DNA of 64,000 nt, taken from positions 21,644 to 85,643 of the forward strand of contig QFPM01000015.1 of NCBI GenBank assembly GCA_003248655.1, read 5' to 3'. The position numbers and the translations under genes are program-made. The notes under the pieces are model-generated. The model made no database searches and had not been told where the DNA came from. It saw nothing but the letters and a program-made list of their open reading frames with translations. The stretch is from Microbacterium sp. Lineage in GTDB: Bacteria > Actinomycetota > Actinomycetes > Actinomycetales > Microbacteriaceae. Every line of letters starts with the position of its first letter. Position 1 is the first letter of the stretch. Shown here piece after piece: positions 17,559 through 25,709 of the stretch.

Positions 17559-18506
17559 TCAGCCGATGACGCGTCCGTCGGGCAGCCGGCGGCGCATGAC
17601 CTCGATCGCCTCGGGGTTGTCGTCGACGAGCACCGCGTCGCGGCCGAGCGCGGCGCACACGGCACCGGTCGTGCCGCTGCCCGCGAACAGATCGAGCACT
17701 CGGTCGCCGGGGCGGCTGGATGCCTGGACGATCCGCCGCAGGATGCCCTCCGGCTTCTGCGTCGGATATCCCGTCTTCTCGCGCCCGCTCGTGGGCACGA
17801 TCGTGTGCCACCAGACGTCGGTCGGGAGCTTTCCGCGTGCCGCCTTCTCGGGCGTCACGAGACCGGGCGCCATGTACGGCTCGCGGTCGACGGCATCCGA
17901 GTCGAAGAAGTAGCCGCGCGGATCCTTGACGTACACGAGGATCGTGTCGTGCTTGGTCGGCCAGCGTCGCCGCGACTTCGCGCCGTAGTCGTACACCCAG
18001 ATCAACTCGTTGAGGAAGCATTCCCGGCCGAACAGCGCGTCGAGCAGCACCTTGGCGTAGTGCGCTTCGCGGTAGTCGAGGTGCAGGTAGAGGGTGCCGT
18101 CGCCCGCGAGTAGGCGCCACGCTTCGCGCAGCCGCGGCTCGAGGAAGTCCCAGTAGTCGTCGAACCGGTCGTCGTACGCGCGCAGGTCGCCGCGCAGGCG
18201 CGCGTAGCTCGTGCCGCGAAAGCCCGCCTTGATCGGCGCCTGTTCAGAACTCCGGAGATCTGAGCCAACAGGCGCCGCACCGACACCCTCGGCGGCCTGT
18301 GAAGCGCGATTGTCCGGAGTTGTGACCGCCGACTCGATCGCCTTGCCCTGGCTGCGGCCCGTGTTGAACGGCGGGTCGAGGTAGATGAGCGTGAACGACG
18401 CGCTCGGCAGGGTCGCCGCGACGGCGAGATTGTCGCCGCGGCGGATTTCGACGGTGGCGGATGCGGGGACGCCGACGGGCCCGGTCACGGGACCCGGTGC
18501 AGCCAC
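17559..18506 (-). CDS. Orphan site-specific DNA methyltransferase (N6-adenine/N4-cytosine, beta class)
   Basis: Predicted DNA amino-methyltransferase, 315 aa. Motif IV LIYLDPPFNTG is near residues 41-51. Motif I VLDLFAGSGTTGAVCAALGRDAVLVDD is near the C-terminus, so the order IV before I marks the beta class. No restriction endonuclease gene adjoins it, which suggests an epigenetic rather than defence role. The start overlaps the lipoate ligase gene by 22 bp. A stretch of about 35 residues (about 58-92) between FNTGRSQGKAIE and GFRGTSYARL looks inserted and coincides with DNA inverted repeats at 18235-18321. Target sequence unknown. Confidence 0.88.
   Translation of the reverse strand: MAAPGPVTGPVGVPASATVEIRRGDNLAVAATLPSASFTLIYLDPPFNTGRSQGKAIESAVTTPDNRASQAAEGVGAAPVGSDLRSSEQAPIKAGFRGTSYARLRGDLRAYDDRFDDYWDFLEPRLREAWRLLAGDGTLYLHLDYREAHYAKVLLDALFGRECFLNELIWVYDYGAKSRRRWPTKHDTILVYVKDPRGYFFDSDAVDREPYMAPGLVTPEKAARGKLPTDVWWHTIVPTSGREKTGYPTQKPEGILRRIVQASSRPGDRVLDLFAGSGTTGAVCAALGRDAVLVDDNPEAIEVMRRRLPDGRVIG
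18235..18321. repeat. Inverted repeats inside the DNA methyltransferase gene
   Basis: GGCGCCTGTT (18235-18244) is matched by AACAGGCGCC (18267-18276). AACTCCGGA (18248-18256) is matched by TCCGGAGTT (18313-18321). A further GGCCTGT lies at about 18294. The block codes for the low-complexity insert between motif IV and the next conserved segment, and its length keeps the frame. It resembles the intergenic palindromic elements but does not show the strict 19-bp period. Confidence 0.6.
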
Positions 18507-19534
18507 GCGTCGGTCGCGAACTTGGACGCCACGAGCGCTTCGGCCTCGGCATATTCCTCGGGCGTTATGTGCCCCGGCGCGGCGCCGTAGAGCGTCGCGA
18601 ACGTGTCCTTCAGTCGCTCGATGATCGCCTCACGCGGCAGTCCCGTCTGGCTGCGGAGCGGATCGACGCGTTTGGCCGCCGAGGTCGTGCCCTTATCGCT
18701 GAGCTTCTCGCGCCCGATGCGCAGAACCTCGGTCATCACCTGGCCATCGAGGTCGTACGACATCGTCGCGTGGTGCAGCACGCCGCCGCCCGCGAGACGC
18801 TTCTGTGCCGCGCCGCCGATCTTGCCCTTCGGGGAGGCGATGTCGTTGAGCGGCTGATACGTCGCGTCGATGCCGAGCGAGCGCAGCGCCTGCAACACCC
18901 AATCGTCGAGGAACGCGTACGAGTCGGCGAACGTCATCCCCGCGACAAGGGATGCCGGGACGTACAGCGAATACGTGACGATGGCGCCCGCGCCCATCAT
19001 CATCGCTCCGCCGCCGGAGATCCGCCGCACGACGTCGTAACCGTGACGAGCCGCCCCCTCGGGATCGACCTCGTTGCGGTACGACTGGAACGACCCGATG
19101 ACGACGGCCGACTCGTTCCACTCCCAGATGCGGAGAGTCGGGTTGCGCACCCCCGCGCCGACGCGCGCGGTGAGCACTTCGTCGAGGGCGAGGTTCATGC
19201 GCGGCGAGACGGCCTTCTCGTGGACGATCTCCCACGTGAAGTCTTTCCAGCCCGGTGCTGTCACGAGCGCCCGCCGCACGGCCGTGCCCACCGATTCGGG
19301 GGTGAAGCCGAGCAACTGCGCGCCCTCGGGGAGCGCCGCACGGACGGCGGCGGCGATCGCCGCGGCATCCGTCTCTACCGGAAGTCCCTCGACGGCCGCA
19401 TCGATGTCGGCCAGCGCGTCGTCAGGCTCGAGGAAGAAGTCGCCCGCGAGGTGAAAGTCGGCGATCCGCCCGCCCCGCACCTCGAGATCGACGACGACGA
19501 GCTTGCCGCCCGGAACCTTGTACTCCCCGTGCAT
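18485..19534 (-). CDS. lplA: Lipoate--protein ligase family protein with N-terminal accessory domain
   Basis: Attaches lipoate or octanoate to lipoyl domains of 2-oxoacid dehydrogenases and GcvH, 349 aa. Residues 1 to about 85 resemble the small LplB/accessory domain (EYKVPGGKLVVVDLEVRGGRIADFHLAGDFFLEP), here placed before the catalytic domain. The catalytic domain shows MNLALDEVL, NPTLRIWEWNESAVVIGSFQ, RRISGGGAMM and the Lys-containing KGKIGGAAQKR. The ATG is six bases after a minus-strand TAGGCT (19541-19546), so the mRNA is probably leaderless. The family also includes octanoyltransferases, so the donor is uncertain. Confidence 0.88.
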   Translation of the reverse strand: MHGEYKVPGGKLVVVDLEVRGGRIADFHLAGDFFLEPDDALADIDAAVEGLPVETDAAAIAAAVRAALPEGAQLLGFTPESVGTAVRRALVTAPGWKDFTWEIVHEKAVSPRMNLALDEVLTARVGAGVRNPTLRIWEWNESAVVIGSFQSYRNEVDPEGAARHGYDVVRRISGGGAMMMGAGAIVTYSLYVPASLVAGMTFADSYAFLDDWVLQALRSLGIDATYQPLNDIASPKGKIGGAAQKRLAGGGVLHHATMSYDLDGQVMTEVLRIGREKLSDKGTTSAAKRVDPLRSQTGLPREAIIERLKDTFATLYGAAPGHITPEEYAEAEALVASKFATDAWLHRVP

Positions 19535-19643
19535 GAGTCCAGCCTAGGCCGGGCGGAGAACGCACTCTCGGCCGTCGTATATATGAACTATCTCTCATCG
19601 GATTCGCCTTCCTCTAATAGAATCTATGTACTAATGTGTCAGT

Positions 19644-21113
19644 ATGCAACCACCCGCCGACATCGACTCTGGCTACGAGCCAGACCACGAGTATGAGCTC
19701 GATCTCGAGCCCTACCCGGGGTACTGGGCGGATGTCGATGCGGATGCGGCGATGTTCGTGCCGCCGGATCCGGTGGATGCGGTGACCGGGTTCGCGGCGA
19801 CGATCGCGTTGCAGCAAGCGCAGCAGTACTCTGCTGTCGCCGCGCTGCGGCGCGATGCGATGGCGCGTGCCGCCGGGCGCGGTGTGCGTGCGCGGGTGGA
19901 TTCGATGGTCGACCGCTCGGTGCGCCTCGAACTCGCCTGCGCGCTGCGGATCACCGAGCATGCCGCGGGCGAGCTCCTCGCCAGGGCGACCGCACTCGTC
20001 GACCAGTACCCGTCCGCGTGGGAAGCACTGCACGACGGGAACATCACCGACCAGCACGTCCGATATCTCGTCGACCTGCTCAGCACCGCGACCCCCGAGG
20101 TCGCCGCGCGTGTGAGTGAGCGCGCGGTGCAGCTCGCGATCGACCTGCCCGCCGGGATGTTCCGTCGGGCGCTACGCGCGCTCCTCGAAGAAGCCGCCGC
20201 TCCCACCCTGACGGAGCGACACCAGCAGGCCCTCACCCAGCGGCGCGTGTGGGTCGACCCCGCGAGCGACGGCATGGCCTACCTCACCGCGCACCTGCCC
20301 GCGGTCGAAGCGCACGCGGTCTTCGACCGCCTCACCCGCATGGGCAAGACGATCGTCGGGCGACACGCGGGCACGGGCGCCAGGGATGGTGCAGACCCGG
20401 ATACCGGGGATGATGCACGCACAGACGCCAGTGATGGCGCGGGCACGGATGCCGCCGCGGTCGGCGTCGATGACGCAACGGCAGGACCCGACCCGCGGAC
20501 CCTCGACCAGGTACGGGCCGATATGCTCTGCGACCTCCTTATCGACGGAACCTGCGACGGACACTCCGGCGCGGCCCGCGGCATCCGGCCGACGGTGGTC
20601 GTGACGGTTCCGGTGCTCTCGCTCCTCGACGACGCGCAGGCCGCCACCGCGCCCGCGACCGTCGAAGGCCTCGGTCCGATCCCCATCGACACCGCGCGCG
20701 TGCTCTGCGGCGGCGGAGCGGACTGGATGCGGGTGCTCACGCACCCCGAAACCGGAATGGTCCTCTCCGTCGGACGCACCCGCTACACCCCACCACCCGA
20801 ACTGAAACGCCTCATCCGGTGGCGATCGGGGCGGTGCATGGCCCCCGGCTGCACGGCACCGGCATCCCGCTGTGAGATCGACCACAACCACGCCTGGCAC
20901 GAGGGCGGTCACACCTGCCTCGACAACAACTGCCCGTTCTGCACCGGACACCACCACGTCAAGCACGACGGCGGATGGACCGTCCGACAGATCCCCGACA
21001 GCGGCGGCGTGATCGAATGGATCTCACCCTACGGGCGCCGATACCTCGTCGAACCCGAGCGGCGGGTCCCGGTCTTCCGAGCCCAACCCGAACACGAACC
21101 CGCTCCCTTCTGA
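19644..21113 (+). CDS. DUF222 domain-containing HNH endonuclease
   Basis: Member of a family expanded in Actinobacteria, 489 aa. DUF222 spans about residues 40-330. It is interrupted by an Asp/Gly/Thr-rich linker near 240-285, and the C-terminal HNH nuclease lies at about 390-445 (RCMAPGC...CEIDHNHAW...CLDNNCPFCTGHHHVKH). The four Cys residues suggest a structural zinc. The biological role of the family is not established; some copies are carried with mobile elements. The 100 bp upstream are unusually AT-rich, with TAGAAT and TACTAAT as candidate -10 boxes. No obvious Shine-Dalgarno is present. Confidence 0.85.
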   Translation: MQPPADIDSGYEPDHEYELDLEPYPGYWADVDADAAMFVPPDPVDAVTGFAATIALQQAQQYSAVAALRRDAMARAAGRGVRARVDSMVDRSVRLELACALRITEHAAGELLARATALVDQYPSAWEALHDGNITDQHVRYLVDLLSTATPEVAARVSERAVQLAIDLPAGMFRRALRALLEEAAAPTLTERHQQALTQRRVWVDPASDGMAYLTAHLPAVEAHAVFDRLTRMGKTIVGRHAGTGARDGADPDTGDDARTDASDGAGTDAAAVGVDDATAGPDPRTLDQVRADMLCDLLIDGTCDGHSGAARGIRPTVVVTVPVLSLLDDAQAATAPATVEGLGPIPIDTARVLCGGGADWMRVLTHPETGMVLSVGRTRYTPPPELKRLIRWRSGRCMAPGCTAPASRCEIDHNHAWHEGGHTCLDNNCPFCTGHHHVKHDGGWTVRQIPDSGGVIEWISPYGRRYLVEPERRVPVFRAQPEHEPAPF

Positions 21114-21146
21114 GCGGAGTCCGCGGGCAGCGGCGATCAGCGGCCG

Positions 21147-21214
21147 CGTCGCGGGTTCGGTCGCGGCCCCGTCGCGAGTTCAGTCGCGGCCCCGTCGCGG
21201 GTTCAGGCGCGGGC
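21147..21214. repeat. 23-bp tandem repeat, three copies
   Basis: The unit CGTCGCGGGTTCGGTCGCGG followed by CCC starts at 21147, 21170 and 21193. It lies between the convergent HNH and hydrolase genes, and the last copy overlaps the C-terminal codons of the hydrolase. Confidence 0.75.
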
Positions 21215-22072
21215 GGGTATCCGCGCGTCCAGCCAGGCGACGAGGTCTGCGATGACCTCCTCGCGCGACACATCGTTGAAGATCTCGTGACGCACATCCG
21301 GGTAGACGAGCGTCGTCACGTCGGTCAGTCCCGACCGCGAGCGGTACGCCTCGGCGAGCCGGTGGACGCTCCGCGGCCCGCCGACGGTGTCGTCGCGCCC
21401 CACCATGAGCAGGGCGGGGATGTCGACGCCGAGGTTCCGTCGCGGCTTGCCCAGCAGGCGGATGACGTCGCGCAGGCCGAATAGCTCGGGGAGCGACCGC
21501 GACGTCGTCAGCGGGTCCTCGAGAAAGTCCCGACCGACCGACAGGTCGGATGCCAGCCACTCGGTCCCCATCGCACCCGGCTTCTTCCAGGGCTTGTTGA
21601 GGTCACCCGAGTTGAGCGAGCCCGGCCAGCGCAGCGACGACCCGCTCAACACGAGCGCGTCGTACGCCTCAGGATGATCGTTGATCAGGATCTGCGCGAG
21701 GAACGACCCCCACGAGTGGCCGAGCAGCACGAGCGGCAGTCCGGGGTTCTCGTCTCGAATGATCTGCGTGAGCTGCCACACGGCATCCACGGCAGCGCGC
21801 AACCCGCCCGGGCCGAGCTCGCCGAGCCGCTGGTGATTGCCTCCGTGCTGCCCCACTCCGGTGCGCCCGTGACCTCGGTGGTCGTCGGCGTAGACGAGGT
21901 ATCCGTTCGCGGTGAGCGCCTCGACCACGCGCGCGTACCGCCCCGCGTGCTCGCCGACGCCGTGCAGCAACTGGACGACCGCGCGCGGCGTACCGGCCGG
22001 GGTATGCCGGTCATACACGATGCGGATGCCGTGGGCATCCGTGAACGACCGCTCTTCGCTGATCTCGGGCAT
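21203..22072 (-). CDS. Alpha/beta hydrolase (monoacylglycerol lipase-like)
   Basis: Serine hydrolase of 289 aa, most like Hydrolase_4/monoacylglycerol lipases. The oxyanion region is LLHGVGEHAGRY at about 35-46, followed by DHRGHGRTG. The nucleophile elbow is GHSWGSF (Ser at about 119). The catalytic Asp is probably in LMVGRDDTVGG, and the His is in YPDVRHEIFND. There is no signal peptide, so it is cytoplasmic. The ATG is six bases after a minus-strand TAGACT (22079-22084). The last codons lie inside a 23-bp tandem repeat. Substrate is inferred from family only. Confidence 0.88.
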   Translation of the reverse strand: MPEISEERSFTDAHGIRIVYDRHTPAGTPRAVVQLLHGVGEHAGRYARVVEALTANGYLVYADDHRGHGRTGVGQHGGNHQRLGELGPGGLRAAVDAVWQLTQIIRDENPGLPLVLLGHSWGSFLAQILINDHPEAYDALVLSGSSLRWPGSLNSGDLNKPWKKPGAMGTEWLASDLSVGRDFLEDPLTTSRSLPELFGLRDVIRLLGKPRRNLGVDIPALLMVGRDDTVGGPRSVHRLAEAYRSRSGLTDVTTLVYPDVRHEIFNDVSREEVIADLVAWLDARIPARA

Positions 22073-22111
22073 GGCGCGAGTCTATGCCCGTCCGCGCCAC
22101 ATCCGGTTTTA

Positions 22112-22139
22112 CTTAGCAAGACTAATGAGCTATGCTAAG
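22112..22139. promoter_or_regulatory. MarR operator and promoter region
   Basis: CTTAGCA (22112-22118) and TGCTAAG (22133-22139) form an inverted repeat with a 14-base spacer. Within it TTAG...CTAA forms a smaller one. TATGCT (22131-22136) is a likely -10 box for the marR-MFS pair, so a bound MarR dimer would block transcription. This is AT-rich sequence in a very GC-rich setting. Confidence 0.6.
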
Positions 22140-22146
22140 GAAAAGC

Positions 22147-22578
22147 ATGAGCACCGACACCGCACTGGCCGCCGAGGCCTCCGAGTTCCGAATGGCCACC
22201 TTCCGACTCGCGCGGCGCTTACGCTCGCAGCGCGCGGTCGACTCGATGAGCGACGGACAGTTCGCCGTTCTCGCCGCCCTCAAGATCCACGGCCCCCATA
22301 CGCTCGGTGAGCTCGCCGACCGCGAGCGCGTCTCGGCCCCGTCGATGAACCGCACCGTCAACTGCCTCGAAGAGGCGGGCTACCTGAGCCGCACTCCCGA
22401 CGCCGACGACCGCCGCAAGGTCAATATCGACCTCACGGTCACGGGCCGCGACGTCGTCGACGAGACGGTGCGCCGCCGCGACGAGTGGCTCGAAGAGGCC
22501 CTCGCCGAGCTGTCGCCCACCGACCGGGCAACGCTGCACGCGGCAGCCGCGATCATGGGGGAGGTGGCTGCCCGATGA
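22147..22578 (+). CDS. MarR family transcriptional regulator
   Basis: 143-aa winged-helix regulator, most likely a repressor of itself and of the coupled MFS exporter. The recognition region reads HTLGELADRERVSAPSMNRTVNCLEEAGYLSRTPDADDRRKVNIDLT, including the wing signature DxRxxx-type DDRRKV. ATG 22147 was preferred to the ATG at 22132 because AAGGA precedes it. Its stop codon overlaps the MFS start (ATGA). The CTTAGCA...TGCTAAG palindrome immediately upstream fits autoregulation. The ligand is unknown. Confidence 0.92.
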   Translation: MSTDTALAAEASEFRMATFRLARRLRSQRAVDSMSDGQFAVLAALKIHGPHTLGELADRERVSAPSMNRTVNCLEEAGYLSRTPDADDRRKVNIDLTVTGRDVVDETVRRRDEWLEEALAELSPTDRATLHAAAAIMGEVAAR

Positions 22579-23951
22579 GCGCGATGTTCCGCTCCTTCAG
22601 CGTCTTCAACTACCGCATCTGGTTCATCGGCGCGCTCGTATCGAACATCGGTCAGTGGATGCAGGGCACCGCACTCAGCTGGGTCGTGCTCACGGGCCTC
22701 ACCGACAACGACGCCGGCGCGATGGGCATCACGATGGCCCTGCAGTTCGCTCCCCCGCTGCTGCTCGTGGGGGTCACCGGCTGGGTCGCCGACCGCTTCG
22801 ACCGGCGCCGGCTGTTGATGCTGACGCAGGCGCTCCTCCTCACGATCGGCGCGGTGATCGGCGTCCTCATCCTGCAGGGGCTCATGACCCTGCCGCTCAT
22901 GTACGCCTTCGCGTTCGTGCTCGGCATCGTGGCCGCCTTCGACAACCCGGCACGGCAGGCGTTCGTCTCCGACCTCGTCGCCCGCGAGAATGCCTCGAAC
23001 GCGGTCGCCCTCAACGCGGCATCCTTCAATGGCGCCCGGATGATCGGTCCCGCCGTCGCGGGCATCGTGATCGTCGCAGTCGGCACAGGCTGGGTGTTCC
23101 TCATCAACGCGGCGACCTTCCTCGCGATGATCGTCGCGCTCATGCGCATCCGTCAGGACGAGCTTGTCCCTCGTGTGCAGGCGCCCGGCGCCGCGCGCCT
23201 CGCCGACGGGTTCCGCTACGTGCGCGGCCGCCCTGACCTGCTCGTCACCTTCGCGATGGTCTTCCTCCTCGGCGCGTTCGGCATGAACTTCCCGATCTTC
23301 GCGTCGACGATGGCGATCGAGTTCGGCAAGGATGCCGACGGCTATGGCCTCCTCTCGTCGATCCTCGCGATCGGATCGCTCGCGGGAGCTCTTCTCGCCG
23401 CGCGGCGCGACCGGGCACGCATCCGGTTCGTCGTGGCCGGCACGGGACTTTTCGCGGTCGCCGGAGCGATCAGCGCCCTCATGCCGACCTACTGGCTGTA
23501 CGCTGCGACGCTCATGTTCACCGGCTTCGCCGTCGTCACCACGATGACGACGGCCAACGGATACGTGCAGACCACCACCGACCCAGCCCTGCGCGGCCGC
23601 GTGCTCGCGCTGTACATGGCGATCCTCATGGGCGGCACTCCCATCGGCGCGCCGATCGTCGGGTGGGTCGCCGACAGCTACGGGCCGCGCGCCGCGATCT
23701 GGCTGGGGGCGGCTGCCGCTTTCGTCGCGTGCGCCATCGGGGTCACCTGGATGCTCGCCTCGGGCCGAGTACACCGCAGCGAAACCCGACGCTTCGCGCT
23801 GTCGCTCGACGAGACGCGCCCGATCGCCCTCGTCGAGCCGCCCGCGCCCGAGGAGTTCAGCGACGAGGTGGCTGGCACGACGCCGATCCGCCTGCCCGAC
23901 ATCGCGACCGCGAGCATCACCGCGCCGATCGCGGTCACGCCTCGCGCGTGA
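22575..23951 (+). CDS. MFS transporter (DHA3/EntS-like), probable efflux pump
   Basis: 458-aa major facilitator with about twelve membrane segments. The motif-A-like loop GWVADRFDRRRLLM is between TM2 and TM3, and AFDNPARQAFVSDLV follows TM4; both are typical of the EntS/DHA3 group. A hydrophilic C-terminal tail of about 50 residues extends beyond the last membrane segment. The start ATG overlaps the marR stop, so the pair forms a local efflux module. The last 17 bases overlap the 3' end of the convergent transglutaminase gene. Substrate unknown. Confidence 0.9.
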   Translation: MSAMFRSFSVFNYRIWFIGALVSNIGQWMQGTALSWVVLTGLTDNDAGAMGITMALQFAPPLLLVGVTGWVADRFDRRRLLMLTQALLLTIGAVIGVLILQGLMTLPLMYAFAFVLGIVAAFDNPARQAFVSDLVARENASNAVALNAASFNGARMIGPAVAGIVIVAVGTGWVFLINAATFLAMIVALMRIRQDELVPRVQAPGAARLADGFRYVRGRPDLLVTFAMVFLLGAFGMNFPIFASTMAIEFGKDADGYGLLSSILAIGSLAGALLAARRDRARIRFVVAGTGLFAVAGAISALMPTYWLYAATLMFTGFAVVTTMTTANGYVQTTTDPALRGRVLALYMAILMGGTPIGAPIVGWVADSYGPRAAIWLGAAAAFVACAIGVTWMLASGRVHRSETRRFALSLDETRPIALVEPPAPEEFSDEVAGTTPIRLPDIATASITAPIAVTPRA

Positions 23952-24780
23952 TCGTCACCTTCACCTGCAGCTCGCTCTTGAACGGGCCCGCGTACACGCC
24001 GCGCAGCGGCGGCACGTCGGTGTAGTCGCGGCCGCGGCCGACGAGCACGTGGCGCTCGCCGATCTCGGTGCGATTGGTCGGGTCGAAGCCCTGCCAATCG
24101 CCCGCGAACCACTCCACCCACGCGTGCGATTCGCCGGCGACGGCAACCCCGACCTCGGGGTGGGCGCTCGGATGCAGGTACCCCGACACGTACCGCGCGG
24201 GGATCCCCACTTCGCGGAGGGCCCCGAGGGTGATGTGCACGATGTCCTGACAGACACCCTTGCGCTCGTCCCACGCCTCCGCGGCGGTGGAATGGACGCC
24301 CGTGATTCCCGGCATGTACTCCACGGCATCCCCGATCGCGGTCGCGATCGCGACGGCGGCGCGGCCCGGATCGTCGTGCTGCGCGGCGATCGCGCGGGCG
24401 ATGTCGGCGACCTCGGCGGGAGGCGCGGTGCGCGCCGACTGGCTGAGCATCTCGACCGTCGCGATCGACCTCGGGGCCTCACGGGCGAGACGCTCCCAGC
24501 TCATGTCGCGGAACTCCAGCGGCCGCGGGCGCACCTCGACGAGAGAGCGCGCCGTGATGCCAAGCGCTGCGTGCACGGCGAGAACGTCGAACGCCGCGAC
24601 GCGCGTGCCGAAGTAGTCGGTGTAGTGGTTGACGCTCGTCGACGGCTCGATGTCGAGCTGCGAGCTGAGCACGAACTGGCTGTCGGTCGAGCTCGGCAGC
24701 ATGCGCGCCTCGTTGTACGACGCGCCCACCTCGCCCTGGTACTCGAAACCGGTGGAATGCTCGATCCGCAGCCGCATCAT
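23935..24780 (-). CDS. Transglutaminase-like protease-fold protein
   Basis: 281-aa protein with an N-terminal bacterial transglutaminase-like domain (MRLRIEHSTGFEYQGEVGASYNEARM) and the catalytic core. In the core Cys is in ERKGVCQDIVHI (about 173), His in GESHAWVEWFAGDWQGFDPTN (about 217), and Asp follows in the same segment. It is the third gene of an ATP-grasp/alpha-E/transglutaminase operon, and its ATG overlaps the alpha-E stop codon. In comparative genomics this trio is predicted to make and cleave peptide-like amide bonds. No product is known to me. Confidence 0.9.
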   Translation of the reverse strand: MMRLRIEHSTGFEYQGEVGASYNEARMLPSSTDSQFVLSSQLDIEPSTSVNHYTDYFGTRVAAFDVLAVHAALGITARSLVEVRPRPLEFRDMSWERLAREAPRSIATVEMLSQSARTAPPAEVADIARAIAAQHDDPGRAAVAIATAIGDAVEYMPGITGVHSTAAEAWDERKGVCQDIVHITLGALREVGIPARYVSGYLHPSAHPEVGVAVAGESHAWVEWFAGDWQGFDPTNRTEIGERHVLVGRGRDYTDVPPLRGVYAGPFKSELQVKVTITREA

Positions 24781-25709
24781 GACGTTTCTCCGATCCAGCT
24801 GGGCTCGGCGTGCGTCGGGAAGAACCGGGCGCGGATCGCCTCGGATGCCTCGCGCGTCACCTTCTGCACCTGCTCCATGTGCTCGGGCAGCTCCGCGAGG
24901 ATCTCGCCGATCGGGCGGTACTCCAGGTCGTTGCGGATGCGGCCGAGCGCGCGCAGCACGCTGTTCGAGTGGCCCACGCGGTCGGCGACCGGGTCGATCG
25001 CGCTCATGCACTTCTCGGCGCGAGCGATCGAGTGGATGACCGAGCGCGGGAACAGTCGGTCAAGCAGCAGGAACTCCGCCGCGTTGGCGGCGCTCGGCAT
25101 CCCCCGGTAGGTGCGCAGGTACGCCTCGTAGGCGCCGCAGGAACGCAGGATCGTCGTCCAGGAGGGGCCGGATGCCTCGGTCAGCGCCCGCGTCGCGAGC
25201 AGGCGCGCCGTCATGTCGGTGCGCTCGATCGAGCGCCCGAGCGTCAGGAACTGCCAGGCCTCGTCGCGGCTCGTCGACGAGTCGGTGATGCCGACCGAGA
25301 GCGCCGAGCGCTCGCGCACCCACTGGAAGAACTCGTGCACCTTCTCGTTGTTGATGCGCCGCGGCATCCGCGAGTAGGTGGTGTTGAGGGTCTCCCACAG
25401 CTCCGTCGAGACGATCTCGCGCGCCCGGCGGGCGTTCTCACGCGATGCCTGCACGGCGTAGGCGATGCTCGACGGGTTCGTGCGGTCGACCGCGAGACTG
25501 GTCAGCACGTCGTCGCGCGTGACGCGCGCGGTGCCCTCGGGCGGGAACGAGCCCATGACGCCCATGAGCGAGCGGCACGCGGTGTCCTCGTCGATCCACG
25601 GGTCCTCGAGCAGCAGCTGCAGGTGCACGTCGAGGATGCGCGCGGTGCCGTCGCTGCGCTCGATGTAGCGCCCGATCCAGAACAGGGACTCTGCGATGCG
25701 GCTCAGCAT
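24777..25709 (-). CDS. Alpha-E domain-containing protein
   Basis: 310-aa all-helical alpha-E (DUF403) protein, recognisable from MLSRIAESLFWIGRYIERSDGTARILDVHLQLL at the start and FLLLDRLFPRSVIHSI in the second half. The biochemical function is not established. The family is found almost always beside the circularly permuted ATP-grasp and transglutaminase proteins, as here. The gene overlaps the ATP-grasp gene by 7 bp and the transglutaminase gene by 4 bp, giving tight translational coupling. Confidence 0.92.
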   Translation of the reverse strand: MLSRIAESLFWIGRYIERSDGTARILDVHLQLLLEDPWIDEDTACRSLMGVMGSFPPEGTARVTRDDVLTSLAVDRTNPSSIAYAVQASRENARRAREIVSTELWETLNTTYSRMPRRINNEKVHEFFQWVRERSALSVGITDSSTSRDEAWQFLTLGRSIERTDMTARLLATRALTEASGPSWTTILRSCGAYEAYLRTYRGMPSAANAAEFLLLDRLFPRSVIHSIARAEKCMSAIDPVADRVGHSNSVLRALGRIRNDLEYRPIGEILAELPEHMEQVQKVTREASEAIRARFFPTHAEPSWIGETS

